A stretch of DNA of 64,000 nt from Hevea brasiliensis (Eukaryota; Streptophyta; Magnoliopsida; Malpighiales; Euphorbiaceae): NCBI RefSeq assembly GCF_030052815.1, contig NC_079496.1, forward strand, positions 38,837,593 to 38,901,592, written 5' to 3'. Under the pieces are notes generated by a model that saw only the letters and a program-made list of their open reading frames with translations, ran no database searches and had not been told where the DNA came from. Of the stretch, positions 10,555 through 22,500 are shown piece by piece. The stretch's first letter is position 1; each line of letters starts with the position of its first letter. A program made the translations under genes and the position numbers.

Positions 10555-12171
10555 CCATAACTCAACGTAGAAAGGTCCAATTGACCTGAACTTTTACCAG
10601 CAACAAGCTGAGATATAGGCCAAAAACTTTCATGAAGAAACCTATCCCAAATTATGACCAGAACCTATCCAACAATTGAGTTACAGTCACTGTTCACTGC
10701 ACGGTAGATATGGTCAGCCCTAAAAATTTTCAATCCGGCCAGTTGTGGTTTTTAGACCATAACTTGAGCTACAGAACTCCAAATGGAGTGATTCAAAAAA
10801 GGAAATTCAACTAGACAAAATAAGGAACAACTTTCATGTTGATCATTTTTCCAAAATCCCACTGGAACAGTAACTAATGGAACAGTAAATCCAAAGCTTG
10901 AAAACTGAAAATTCTGTCAAATTCACATTAAGCTTAGAGATGGTATTGGCAACCAATACCAACAAGTTTAAAATGCAAAATGTGGTATGTTGATGATATT
11001 TAAACTAATTTACCTATCCCCAATGCAAAAGTCAACATTTTGGTTGACCAATGAAATGAATAGTAATCATAAAAATTCAATTTCAAAGAATTACATAAAT
11101 AAAAAGTGTTAAATGCCCTAGTAGGCCTAATGTATTTCATGGCATGCCAATAGGGTTCTGTTAGCAGTACTGCATATGGCTTCATGCCATTCTGTATTTC
11201 ATGGCTTCCCATGCCATTCTGTGATATAATAGCCTTTGGCTATGATATTGAGTTGTTATACTCAGGTTTAATCCCCGATAATTATCACAGCTTATTAGCT
11301 GTTCTGTTGCACACCGGGAGACACAATGTGACCAATGGTGTGATGGTCCGAGATACTTAGTACCCAGTACCAGTTTACCCATTTATCCAGTCCAGTCAAC
11401 TAGTATAGGTTACTCGGGCAGTATTAATAAATTTTACCAAACTTCAATTGAATAATATTGTAATAAATATTTGACACTTAGTTCACCCAAAAATGTATAC
11501 ATACATTATGTACACATGTTTTTATTTTATTTTATTTTATTTTTTATTGTCACCACTAAGCAGAATTGCTTAGCACGTCGCTTTTGCCACGCGCAGGTAC
11601 TGGAGACATAGCTGGGGAGTCCAGCCGGCCTCATACAGGGTGAGCCTTCATATCTGCACTCAGAGTTCAGAGTCACCTCACATTGCAGTGCATTTGGTAG
11701 GACATTAGGCCATTTTGATATTTTGATATTTTGATATTTTGTATTTTGTAACCTTCTGTAATGTATATTATAAATTCATGTAATTATCCTTTTGATGTAA
11801 GCATCTATGGAATTTGTTCAGTAATAAATTGAGCATTTTTCATTGAGTTGATTGTGTTTTGAATTGAATTGAATTTTTGAGATACTGAAGTGAATTGAGA
11901 AATTGTTGAGAATATATTGGAGGTTGATTGAGAATAATGTGATGATATTATTGGAAGTGATTTTAACAGGTTCAGAAGAACTGTTTTTCCAATTTATAGC
12001 CGGCACTCTGCCGGATTTTATATAAAATTTACAGAAAGATTTAGATTTATCAAAAATTATAAATAAATGAATTAAAAAGGATTAATTGAAATTGAAATAT
12101 GAATTGGTGTTCCGACACACTGAGTGGCATAACTTGCTCGACTACATTGTAGACGGGTAAGGGGTGTCACA

Positions 12172-12311
12172 ATTCAATAGCCTAGACAATCAAAATTACT
12201 GTGTAGATTAGTACTTGCTAAGCAAATTCCTCATGGGAACGATACTCTACTCATCACTTTATTACTTGTTAGTGATCCGTGCACTTGTGGGGTTGTAAAA
12301 CCAGCGAAACA
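12172..12311 (+). repeat. End of the Athila-type 5' LTR
   Basis: Collinear with 42458-42597 of the 3' LTR (for example CTCATGGGAACGATACT and GGGGTTGTAAAACCAGCG) with a few substitutions. It ends GCGAAACA. The remainder of this LTR is displaced by the G1 insertion at 12171. Confidence 0.9.
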
Positions 12312-12317
12312 AGTTTT

Positions 12318-12335
12318 TGGCGCCGTTGCCAGGGA
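12318..12335 (+). promoter_or_regulatory. Primer binding site (tRNA-Asp type) of the Athila-type element
   Basis: TGGCGCCGTTGCCAGGGA, six bases after the LTR end. This matches the tRNA-Asp complementary site used by Athila/Tat elements except for one base (A for G in the last GGGGA run). Confidence 0.85.
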
Positions 12336-12459
12336 TTTTTTGTTTTAGTAATATCAAGAGATAGGCAATTTAGCTTATTTAGGCAATTATATTTACTATC
12401 TAATTTTATTTTACTGGTTATATTTCTCTTCTTTTCTCTCAGGTGCCCGATCTGGTATA

Positions 12460-13560
12460 TGACTAGAACAAGGCCAGAAGAAGAAATTTTGGACTATGAT
12501 CAGGAGATAGACAGAACTCTGAGAGCCATTAGGAGGGAAAGGAAACATCAAGAGCATGGTCAAGGAGATCCTGAAATTCCAACCATGGCCGATAATAATG
12601 ACAGACCAAGACTCTTGAGAGATTACAGAGCTCCATCTGTCCAAGGATTTTAGTCTAGTGTCATTAGACCCACAGTGGAAGCCAACAACTTTGTATTAAA
12701 ACCAGCATGGCTCCAAATGATTCAGCTATAGAGGGTAATCTAATGGAGAAAATAGTGATACAAGCACTTAAACTTCTAGAAGGGGTTGCATACCATAATT
12801 ATGAATGGTCAAATGAAAGAGGAAATGCAAGGAGAACTGCAGGGGTCCTGGAAGTAGATGCCTTAAGCATGATAAATGCTCAATTTGATCAGCTCACAAA
12901 GAGACTCGAAAGAATGAAAGCCAACACAATTGGTACAAACAGTCAACATGAGTTCAGAATATAGCAATTTCAATGAACCCTCCACATAACAGATGAACTA
13001 TGTGAATAATGGAGAAAACTTCAATAAGAGGTAGCCCAATAATCCATATTCAAATACTTACAGCCCTGGAAGGAGGAACCACCCAAATTTCTCATGGTCC
13101 AATCAGCAGAACTAGCCAATAAACAAGCAACAAGGATATAAACCACCAGCACCCCCTGGATTTCATAACAGAGGTCAAAACTTTGCACAGCCATCACTAC
13201 CTCTCCAACCTCAACAACCTGAACTAAAAATGACCATGGAAACCATGATGGAAGGATTCCTAGCAGCTCAACAAAAACCAAATGAATTGATTAAATAGCT
13301 AACTTCTAGAGTGGACCAACTTGCTACTCATAACAAGATGCTAGAGAATCAAATCGCTCAGCAAGCAAGTTCTTCAAGTAAGGCTACTGGCAAACTGCCT
13401 AGCCAACCAAAAATGAACCTAAGGGAGCATTGTAAGGCAGTTACACTGAGGAGTGGGAAAACTCTAGTAAAACCAAAGGTAGAACCGACAGAGGAAACCA
13501 TAGAAAAATCTGAAGGCCAAGCAGAGAAAAAGGAGGAAGAAGCTAAGAAAGATCAGGAAG
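12460..13560 (+). pseudogene. gag: Athila-type gag, internally deleted
   Basis: The N-terminus (MTRTRPEEEILDYDQEIDR, then RTLRAIRRERK) begins near 12460. The LLRDYRAPSVQGF segment follows (12612-12651), ending in a TAG at about 12651. The next recognisable parts are NFVLKPA (~12688), a short QALKLLEGVAYH/NARRTAGVLEVDALS stretch (12752-12880) and the C-terminal QLATHNKMLENQIAQQ coiled-coil-like part with NLREHCKAVTLRSGK (13314-13455). Most of the capsid core between KPA and GVLEVD is missing and the frame shifts between pieces. An acidic-basic KKEEEAKKDQEEEA tract (13528-13575) links to the protease. The function would be virus-like particle formation, but this copy cannot encode it. Confidence 0.8.
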
Positions 13561-14170
13561 AGGAAGCAAGGAAGACAAAGAAATTACCAGAGCCATACCA
13601 CCCTCCCTTACCTTTTCCTCAGAGATTTCAAAAAGCCAAATTGGACAAGCAGTTTGGGAAGTTTTTGGAGGTTTTACAGAAACTTTACATCAACATCCCC
13701 TTCACTGAAGCACTTTCTCAGATGCCATCCTATGCCAAATTTCTTAAGGAAATTCTGTCAAAGAAAAGAAAGCTAGAAGACTATGGAATAGTAGCTCTAA
13801 CAGAGGAATGCAGTGCCATACTGCAAAACAAACTGCCTCCAAAGTTGAAGGATCTAGGAAGCTTCTCCATACCCTGCCACATTGGTAACAAGAAAATAGA
13901 CAAGGCCCTCTGCGATCTTGGGGAAAGCGTCAGTTTAATGCCTCTATCAATATGCAAAAAGCTAGAGATCAGAGAACTGAAGCCCACAACAATCTCATTG
14001 CAATTGACTGATCAATCTATTAAATATCCTATGGGAATACTTAAGAACATTCCTATCAAAGTGGGCAAATTCTTCATTCCAGTGGACTTTGTTATCCTTG
14101 AGATGCAAGAAGATGTTCAAATTCCTGTCATCTTGGGAAGACCATTCTTGGTAACCACTGGAGCCATCAT
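13560..14170 (+). pseudogene. pol: Athila-type protease, cut by a solo LTR
   Basis: One open frame from 13311 runs to the solo LTR at 14171. It carries PYHPPLPFPQRFQKAK (~13596), the FSIPCHIGNKKIDKALCDL segment, the active site DLGESVSLMPLSI (~13916) and VILGRPFLVTTGAII (~14129-14170). Family members have DLGAS at the active site, so the alanine after the glycine is glutamate here, which would disturb the catalytic loop. The sequence resumes at 17657 with IDIKNG. The solo LTR duplicated ATCAT in the codons for the ATI-type end of this domain. Confidence 0.88.
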
Positions 14171-17100
14171 TGTAACACCCCTCACCCGTCTACAGTGTAG
14201 CCGAGTAAGGCATGCCACACGGCATGCCGGAGCACCTAGTCTGTGATTATCTTATTTTCTGAATACTCAATTTGATTTAGGAAACCGTTGTGTGAATTTT
14301 ACATCATAATTGTTTATTATTTTTTGTTTTGATAAAACTGAGTATTGCAAAATTTTTAACAAAAATTTGGCAAAGTGTCGTCTATAAATTGGACAAACAG
14401 TCCTTCTGCACCTGTTAAAAATAGTTTCAATATAGTATTCTCAAAATCACAATTTCATTCATTGTCTTAATTTCTCAGTAAAGTCAATAGACTTTCACAG
14501 TCATTAAACAGTTTCATAATACAGTCCATAATAATTCAAATATATCCAGAAAAATCTCCATGCTATTTAATATGTACAAAATATTACAAACTTTAGAGCT
14601 TTCATAATATTACAAAATGTAGGCAGAATTTCAAAATACAATTGAAGTACAAAATACAAGATATCCTAAGTCGTACCATGTATGCAATGCAGTGCAGATG
14701 ACTCTGGACTCCTGTGCAGATCTGATGTCTCACCTGGCAATAGGTCTACTGGGCTTCCCAGCTGTGTCTCCAGTACCTACGCGTTACAAAAGCAACAGAC
14801 TAAGCAATTTTGCTTAGTGGTGTCAATTATAAATAGAAATAAAATAAAATAAAATAAATTAATTATTTATGATTTTAGATGCCTATAGTCTTTGCAGACT
14901 AATTCTTCAGAAATCTTTAATAAGATTGTTCATCTAAAGCTTTTCATGTTTTTATTGAGCATATTTTATTTATACTTAATTTAGTTGTACTGCATGTCAA
15001 TACACTTAGTTTAATGATATGAATTTAATAACACTTAAATTAACTGTCCGTGTAGCCTATACACTGACCAGACTGGATAAACGGATATACTAGCACTAGG
15101 TACCTAGTACCTCGGGCCATCACACCATCGGTCACAAAGTATCTCCCAATGTGCAACAATGTGGCTAAAAGGCCATATAATCAATCAGGCATTAAGCCGA
15201 GTATAATAACACAATCCGTATAGTCATAGGCTATTAAAATCATAGTATGGCATAATAAGCCAAAAAACACAATACGACATGAAGCCATTTACAAAATAGC
15301 TATCAGAATCCTATTGGCATGCCAACCTATCCAAACTAGTTAACTAGGAAAACTAGGGCATATTACAAATTGATTGTTTAATTCTTTATTTTTAGGATTT
15401 ACTAGTTATTATACAATTCACAAGTTAATGTAAATGTTGACCTTTTTAGACATCAAGGATAAGTTGATTCTAGTATCAATATGTTATAATTTGCATTTCA
15501 ATATGCTACCAATATAGTACAATTTACAATTCTCTCAAGTTGGCATTTATTGCCAAATTACTTTAAAGCTTCATTGTATGTTAATGTCAAATTTTTACTT
15601 TTAGTGTGCTAGATTGGTCTAGCTTAATGTCCTATTTCTCTTGGTTTTTAGCTTCTGGTCAAAGAAGCAAAATTGTAGCTCTATGTCTTATTGAACTTTT
15701 GGCACAAATTTCAGGTCATTCAGAGTTGTATAGACCAAGATATGGTCAATTTACTAAAACTGGACAAATTGCATCTGTAGTGCAAAATTTGGTCAATTTT
15801 AGCTCAAATTCAGTTCTAGCAGTTTTGGTACCCTAACTTGGGCAAGCAATTTGACTAGGTTCTGGCCATTTCTGGGCTTTGGTGTCTTCATAAGAATTGT
15901 AGCTCTATGTCTAAGCTTTCCATGGTATAAATTTCAGGTTATTTGGACCAGTTTTGAGTGAGTTATGGTCATCTTAGTGACTACTATTCATATGGTCAAA
16001 AATCTGGGCTTACACATTACCAATTCCAGATTAGGTCATTTTTAAGGTCAGATTCTATGCAGAATTTTGGCAACAATTCTACATGAAAGTTCGCCTATTT
16101 TGTGTCTAGTTTCACCTCCCATTGGCTTCATACCAATTGGGATCACCAATTTTCACTTATGATTTAATTTACCTACTGCCTTCACAACACACTATTTGCA
16201 CATAAAAGAACACTTCCAAATGACACTTCTTCACTTCCCAAAACTATAAATATACATTCATAATACTTCTATACCATTCATCATATCTCAATTATGTCCA
16301 TTTGGGCAGAATACACAAGTGCTCCATGTACATTATACAACCATAATTCACAAAGTTAAATTCAACATAACATATATATGAAATCACTTAATTATTACAT
16401 ATACTTCCCAATCATTACTTCACATACACTGCCCTCAATTCATCTTCACCATAATTCATCAAGGAAATTCATGAAACCAAACATTAATTCATGAATTTTA
16501 AGGCTACCAAAAGTGGTAGTTTGCTAAGGTATTCAATTTGCTTTCCAAACCCTTAAATTCAAGTACTCAAAATACCTATACATGTAACTAATTTACTACA
16601 AATTTAAAATGACTAAATCAACATTAATTCCATCCATTAGAGGTAAGAAAAACTCAAGCAATTCATGCTTTCATGGCTGCCAAAAAATGGCTCAATTCCA
16701 ATACTTAACAATTCATCAAATTTTCTTCACCAAACAACGTCCCTTAACTTAAGCATCACTTTTACTAAAGAAAGGAAGAGAAATTGGACACTTACCTATT
16801 TTTGTAGTTTGCTCAAACCTCACTAAACTTCTTCTTTTTGCTGCCAACGTCTTTCCCAAGCTGAGTATGCAAGGTTTAATGAAGGATTTATTGTGAAAGG
16901 GAGCTTGAATCATGAATGCATGGTGAGGAAAGGAGTTTAGGCATGGAGGTCTCCCATAGAGGAATTTGGCCACACTTCCAAAGGTTGAAGAAGATGAATT
17001 ACTTCTGTCCCATTTGCATTATTTATGTCCCTTAAATTGTAGTTATTGGAGCACTTAAAATTTGTTTAATGCTTAATTAATTAAAGTTTCATTATTTGCA

Positions 17101-17656
17101 CATTTACCTCATTTCTTTCACTATTTATATAATGTATCACAATTTAATTTTCATCATATTTTTAAAGTGTAATACCATTTATTTTTAATGGACATTGAGG
17201 TCAAAAGGCAACTTTAGGTGTCAAATGACCAAAATGCCCTTCTTCGGGTTATATTTCTGATTTTTCGATAACACCGATTTTTGTCTGTTTCTCGATTTTT
17301 CATTTTTTTTATACTAATTTATTAATTTTTATTTGATATTTAAAGTGTCAATTACATTTTAATAAACCTTTAATTATGTCCCAAAATTTAATTTCAAGGG
17401 TTCCCCACGGTCTTGGAGTCGGCAATTGCCTTCGCCGTAACTTCTCAGTGTGGCCACCCATCACTACGGGTTTGGCTGGTTTAACTTAGTCACATTTATC
17501 TATTTTATTTTTCTTTAAATGTTCTCATCACACATTTCATTATTTTATGCTTCCTCATTGTCAATTAAGTGTAGTTCCAGACATTTCGACTTTCCGGGGT
17601 AGACATTAGTCGTCGAATAGTAGAACATACGGACTACGTAAAGTGAGGATGTTACA
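14171..17656 (-). repeat. Solo chromovirus LTR, minus orientation, target duplication ATCAT
   Basis: The minus strand reads TGTAACATCCTCAC at 17656 and ends GAGGGGTGTTACA at 14171. ATCAT occurs directly on both sides (14166-14170, 17657-17661). No primer site, polypurine tract or pol remnant lies inside, so it is a solo LTR of 3486 bp left by LTR-LTR recombination. Its start resembles the LTR at 50543, whereas its end resembles LTR-A. It is non-coding throughout. Confidence 0.93.
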
Positions 17657-18240
17657 ATCATAGACATCAAAAATGGGTGACTAATCCTCAAGGTAGGAGA
17701 AGAAGAAGTGAGTTCAAATTGTTCGACACAATGAAACACAAATTTGAACCTGATGAATGCTTCAAGGTTGACATAATTGATGAACAAGTTGAAAAGGAAT
17801 TTCATAGGACACATCCTAAAGATCCTCTTGAAGCATGTATTGTGCACAACCACACAGTGGATGATGAAAATACAGAAATAGCAGCCTGTGCACAATAGTT
17901 AGTAGCTCATCCACCCCTACCCTTAGCTAAGGCTTTCGAGATGGAGAAGTCGAAGGAGGAACAAACCAAAGGTAAGCTCCAGGAAAATGCCAAACAGGTA
18001 GAGCTTAAACCTCTTCCCTCTTCGCTAAGGTACACATTTCTAGACTCAAAGTCTATATATCTAGTTATAATCAATGCTAGCTTGTCTAAGTTAGAAGAGG
18101 AAAAATTGTTAAGAGAACTTAGGATTCATAGCAAAGCCATAGGGTATAAAATAGAAGACCTGAAGGGAATCAACCCTTCGATTTGCATGCATAGGATACC
18201 CATGGAAGAATACAGTAAACCCACGATCGAACACTAAAGA
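17657..18240 (+). pseudogene. pol: Athila-type protease end and RT leader
   Basis: Continues the protease after the solo LTR (IDIKNG then a TGA, LILKVGEEE). Pieces in different frames follow: EFKLFDTMKHKFEPDECFKVD (17713-17775; under 21 residues each side of indels), PKDPLEACIVHN, and from 17941 the segment ELKPLPSSLRYTFLDS, typical of the link to RT in this branch, to GINPSICMHRI (~18170). Stops at 17896-17898 and 18235-18237 break it. This part has no enzymatic core of its own and serves as the linker between protease and RT. Confidence 0.82.
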
Positions 18241-19155
18241 AGACTTAACCCAAACATGAAAAAAGTAGTCAAGAAAGAAATTTTAAAACTATTAGATACG
18301 AGTATCATATACCCAAGTTCTGATAGTAAATGGGTTAGTCCAGTACATGTAGTTCCTAAGAAAGGTGGGACAACTATTATCCAAAATGCAAACAATAAAC
18401 TAATCCCTACTAGAGTAGTCACTGGTTGGCGAATGTGCATAGATTATAGGAAATTGAACAGTGCTACCAGAAAAAACCATTTCCCTCTCCCCTTCATCGA
18501 CCAAATGTTAGAAAGGTTAGCGAAACACTATTATTTCTGTTATCTAAATGGGTATTCGGGATTCTTTCAAATTCCTATTCACCCAGAAGACCAAGAAAAG
18601 ACAACATTCACTTATCTCTATGGAACATTTGCATATAGGAGAATGCCTTTTAGTCTTTGTAATGCCCCTGCTATCTTTCAAAGATGCATGATGGCTCTCT
18701 CTTCTGATTATATTGAAGATATCATGGAAGTTTTTATGGATGATTTTTCTGTCTATAGAACTACTTTTGATAATTGCCTAGCTAATTTATCTAAGGTGTT
18801 GCAAAGATGTGAAGAATCAAACTTGATCCTAAATTGGGAAAAATGCCACTTCATTGTAAGGGAAGGCATAGTTCTGGGACATTTGATATCAGAAAGTGGA
18901 ATTGAAATTGATAAGGCAAAAATTGATATCATTGAAAAGATGCCACCCCCAACATCAGTCAAGGGAGTGCAAAGCTTTTTGGGACATGCAGGATTCTGCA
19001 GAAGATTCATCAAGGACTTTTCCAAAATAGCTAAGCCACTTACCAACTTGTTAATTCAAGATATTCCCTTTGATTTTGATGAAAATTGCCTTGTCTCCTT
19101 TAACAGGATCAAAGAGGCCCTGATATCAGCACCAAAAATGCAACCACCAAATTAG
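18241..19155 (+). pseudogene. pol: Athila-type reverse transcriptase
   Basis: An open frame 18256-19155 covers most of RT. It has VSPVHVVPKKGG (~18334), a 20-residue-scale insertion before GWRMCIDYRKLN (~18424), the FPLPFIDQMLERLA segment, motif A in FCYLNGYSGFFQIPI (family: D in the C-F-LDGYSG context, here N), MPFSLCNAPAIFQRCM, the catalytic box VFMDDFSVY (~18730) and FLGHAGFCRRFIKDFS (~18979-19020). Motif A has lost its aspartate although the FMDD box is intact. The frame ends at a TAG at 19153-19155 inside the RT-RNase H link. The enzyme would copy element RNA. Confidence 0.9.
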
Positions 19156-19507
19156 GAGCTACCATTTGAGGTGATGTGCAATGCGAGTGACTTTGCAGTT
19201 AGAGCAGTGCTCGAGCAAAGAAAAGATAAAAAGCTCCATGCTATTTATTATGCTAGCAAGACACTCGATGATGCACAAATCAATTATGCCACCACAGAGA
19301 AGGAATTTATAGTAGTGGTGTTTGCAATGGACAAGTTCAGATCTTACCTCATTGGGTCAAAAGTCATTGTATTCATAGATCATGCTGCAAAACCAAGGCT
19401 GATTCGATGGATTCTACTCCTGCAAGAATTTGACCTTGAAATCAGGGACGAAAAAGGATCTAAAAATATAGTAGCTAACCATCTTTCCAGATTAAAATTG
19501 GAGTACA
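19156..19507 (+). pseudogene. pol: Athila-type RNase H, cut by a solo LTR
   Basis: [21 protein letters not shown] (split as [12 protein letters not shown] / FAVRAVLEQ), [40 protein letters not shown] and [11 protein letters not shown] are the usual Athila-type RNase H landmarks (19158-19507). The first catalytic aspartate (CDASD in the family) is asparagine. About ten residues between DHAA and KPRLIRW are missing compared with the family. The frame runs into the solo LTR at 19508. The pol sequence resumes at 23788 with TEEFEEFAN. Confidence 0.88.
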
Positions 19508-22500
19508 TGTAACACCTCTATATTCGGTAGTGCGTTCTACTATTCTGGTGACCAGTGTCTATCTGGACAGCTAGAATGCCTAGAACTACACTTAAATGTT
19601 AGTGAGGAGACATCAAATAATGAAATACAATAGAGGAAAATATAAGAAAAACAAAGGAAAAATAAGAGCAATGAAATGTGACTAAGTTAAACGAGCCAAA
19701 CTCGTAACGATGGGTGACCGCACCGGGAAGTTACGGCGGGGACCGTTAACTAGCCCTGGACCGCGGGGAACTCGGGAAAATATTTTCAGGACCAAATTAA
19801 AGGTCTACATAGGTGTAATTGACATTGAAAATGTCAAAGAAAATTTAGTAAGTCAATATAAACAAAAACAAAAATTAAAGAAATCGGCGGGTCAAGAAGT
19901 TAATCGGTAGCACCGAAAAATTTGAAATGCAATCCGAAGGGGGGTATTTTGGTCATTTGACACCTAGAGTGGACTTTTGACCTAAATTTCCATTAAAAAT
20001 AAGTGATATTAAAATTTAAAAATGTCAAAGAAAATTAAAGAATTAGTACAAAGAAAAACAAAAAAAAAATGAGAAATAGACAAAAATCGGTGTTACTAAA
20101 AAATCAGGAATATAACTCGAAAACGGGCATTTTGATCATTTGACACCTAGAGTTGACTTTTGACCTCAATGTCCATTAATAATAAGTGGTATTAAATTTT
20201 AAAAATGCCATGAAAATAAGAAATTGGATATATAATATAAATAGTAAAAGATTGGTGGCAAATTGCAATTAAAGGGACTTGGATTAATTTAATCATTTAA
20301 TTATCAATTAGTGCTCCACTAACCCTGAATTATGGGACCTATATTAAACAAAGTGGACAGAATTTCAGTCCATCTTCAACCTCCCATATACCTAGCCGAA
20401 TACATCCACCATTAAACCTCCATGGCCAAAGCTTGGTCAGCCTTTATGCACTCCATTTCTAGCCAACTTTCACACTAATTTCCTTCATTAATCTTTTCCT
20501 ACTCAACTTGGGGAAGCTATTGGGAGCAAGAAAGGAGAGTTTTGGTGAAGATTTAGCAAGCTCCAACAAGAGGTAAGTGCTTATTTTCTTCCCTTGCTTA
20601 ACTAAAGTTTGTGTTGAAGTTATGGAGAGTATTTTGGTTGAAAATTTTAAGGAATTAATTGAGTTATTGATGGGGGTACCTTTTGGCAGCCATGAAAATG
20701 CATGGTTAGTGACTTATTTTTACTTATATTTGATGGGAATTAAGGTTGATTAGAGTGTTTAAATGTATAAGAGTTTGATTACCATAGATATAGTTTGAAT
20801 TAGGTATGTGAAGTGCGGTTGTGAATTGAAAATGGGAGCTTGAAGTATATGTGTAAATTGGGCAGCCTTGATGTGCTTAGGAAGGCCTTAAATTCATGTA
20901 TAATTAATGTTAATTTAAGAGCAATGGATTGTATTTTATGGATTTTGATTAGTTGAATTACGTTTGGAGAGTTGAATTGTACTTGGATATGGATTAAATT
21001 GCTTGATACTTGATCAATTAAATTGTGACTGGATATTGGTTGTATTGAACTATTGTTGGACATTTTATTTCATTAAACTGAGTTGTTTCTGGAAAAATTA
21101 CCAAATTGAGTTGTTTTTGGTCATTTGACCAAACTGAAATGTGAATGGTAAACATTAGCAGTGTAAATTCTCAAATGCAGATTTAGGTTAGTAAGGGCAG
21201 TATGCAAATTGGGCTATAAGTGAAAAATTGTGATCCCAATTGGTATGAAGCCAATTGGAGGTGAAACTAGGCACAAAATATGCCAACTTTCATGTTGTAA
21301 GCCTACCTAAATTCTGTCTAGAAAGTGACATGAAAATTGACCAAATCCGGATTGGTGACTTTGCAAACCTAAAAATTGACCATTTGAACAGTAGTCAGTA
21401 TTTTGGCCATAACTCACTCAAAACAGGTCCAAATGACCTGAAATTTATACCATGGAAAGCTTAGACATAGAGCTACAACTCTTATGAAGACACCAAAGCC
21501 CAGAAATGACCAGAACCGAGTCAAAATGCTTGGACAATTTGGGTTACAAAAACTGGCCGAATTGACTTTGACCTAAAAATGACCTAAACTTTGCAACATA
21601 AGTCCAACTTTACCAGCATTAGTAAAATGACCATAACTTGGTCCATAGAACTCCAAATGATATGAAATCAGTCCCAAAATTTCAATAAGACATAGATCTA
21701 CAATATTGGTAATTTGACCAAAGCCCAAAAATCAAGGGAACTAGGTGAATTATTAAGTTGACACACTAAATCTGGAATTAGAACATTTGACCATAAAATC
21801 CAGAAAATTCAAATAAGCATATCTCCCACTAGAAGTGTCCAATTTAAATGAGCCATACTAATCTGGAAAGATAAGAAAGAGACCTAAAACATTATTTTAG
21901 ACAACTTCCTCAAATTATAAATGTATAAGGTCAGAATTTAAGGTTAGAGCCTTTGACCTAATTAAAGACCATGCCAATATAGGACCTTTGAGTCCAAGTT
22001 AACAATTTGTCTATAAAGAATTCTATAAGACTTGAAAAATGGTTAGCAAAATTTCTGGTTGTCCCTATGACATAAGGCAATAATACTTATGAAGAATGCT
22101 AGACCTCTATGTGATTATAAACAGTCCAAATAAATTAATAAAATCAGAACTGAAAATGCAATAAGCTTTAAAATGAAATTGGTAACATCTACCAACACTT
22201 ATAGACTACAAAATGTGACAAATTGGGAATATTAAAATTGACTCACTTAGAGTGCATCAAAGGTCAATATTATAGGTTAACTAATGAAATGAATTAAAGG
22301 GAATAGTACTAAGAAAATTTAGATATTAGATTTTATTATTAGAAACAATTTAACTAAGTACTGAAACACTTTAAATTGTGTGTTTCAGTTGAAAGGGATA
22401 TTGAAAAGCATAAGAAACATTGAGTCAAGGCCTAGAGGCGACTCAAATCAGGTCTGTGCATAATACTTTTTATATTCACTACTTTTACTAGAAACTTTAT

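Larger units (their letters stand above)
3800..12171 (+). mobile_element. G1: Tekay/Del-type Ty3/gypsy chromovirus, rearranged 5' LTR
   Basis: Order seen: 5' LTR remnant (3800-4232), tRNA-Met type primer site, gag with zinc knuckles, protease, reverse transcriptase, RNase H, integrase with chromodomain, polypurine tract, complete 3' LTR (9076-12171). The order PR-RT-RH-INT-chromodomain and the VLWR-to-EEATWE chromodomain core place it with plant chromoviruses, most like Tekay/Del. The element is dead, with several stops, frameshifts and catalytic substitutions. It lies inside the 5' LTR of the Athila-type element, since 12172 continues that LTR. The 5' target duplication cannot be seen because the 5' end is rearranged or beyond the window. 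Confidence 0.9.
9076..12171 (+). repeat. Complete 3' LTR of G1 (LTR-A reference copy, 3096 bp)
   Basis: Starts TGTAACACCC after the polypurine tract and ends GGGGTGTCACA at 12171, where Athila-type LTR sequence begins with ATTCA. The LTR is unusually long and has no protein-coding gene. It contains a TATA-like box (9675), a palindromic hairpin (10528) and several blocks of GACC-AATGAATAG / CATAACTC type repeats. Much of 10550-11400 appears in inverted orientation at 2719-3799. Confidence 0.93.

Noticed and set aside
10236..10580. Antisense open frame repeated in several LTR copies (also at 53269, 56215, 59590)
   Set aside because: It exists because the LTR copies are similar. Its length and start differ between copies and it has no recognisable domain, and the palindromic hairpin lies inside it.
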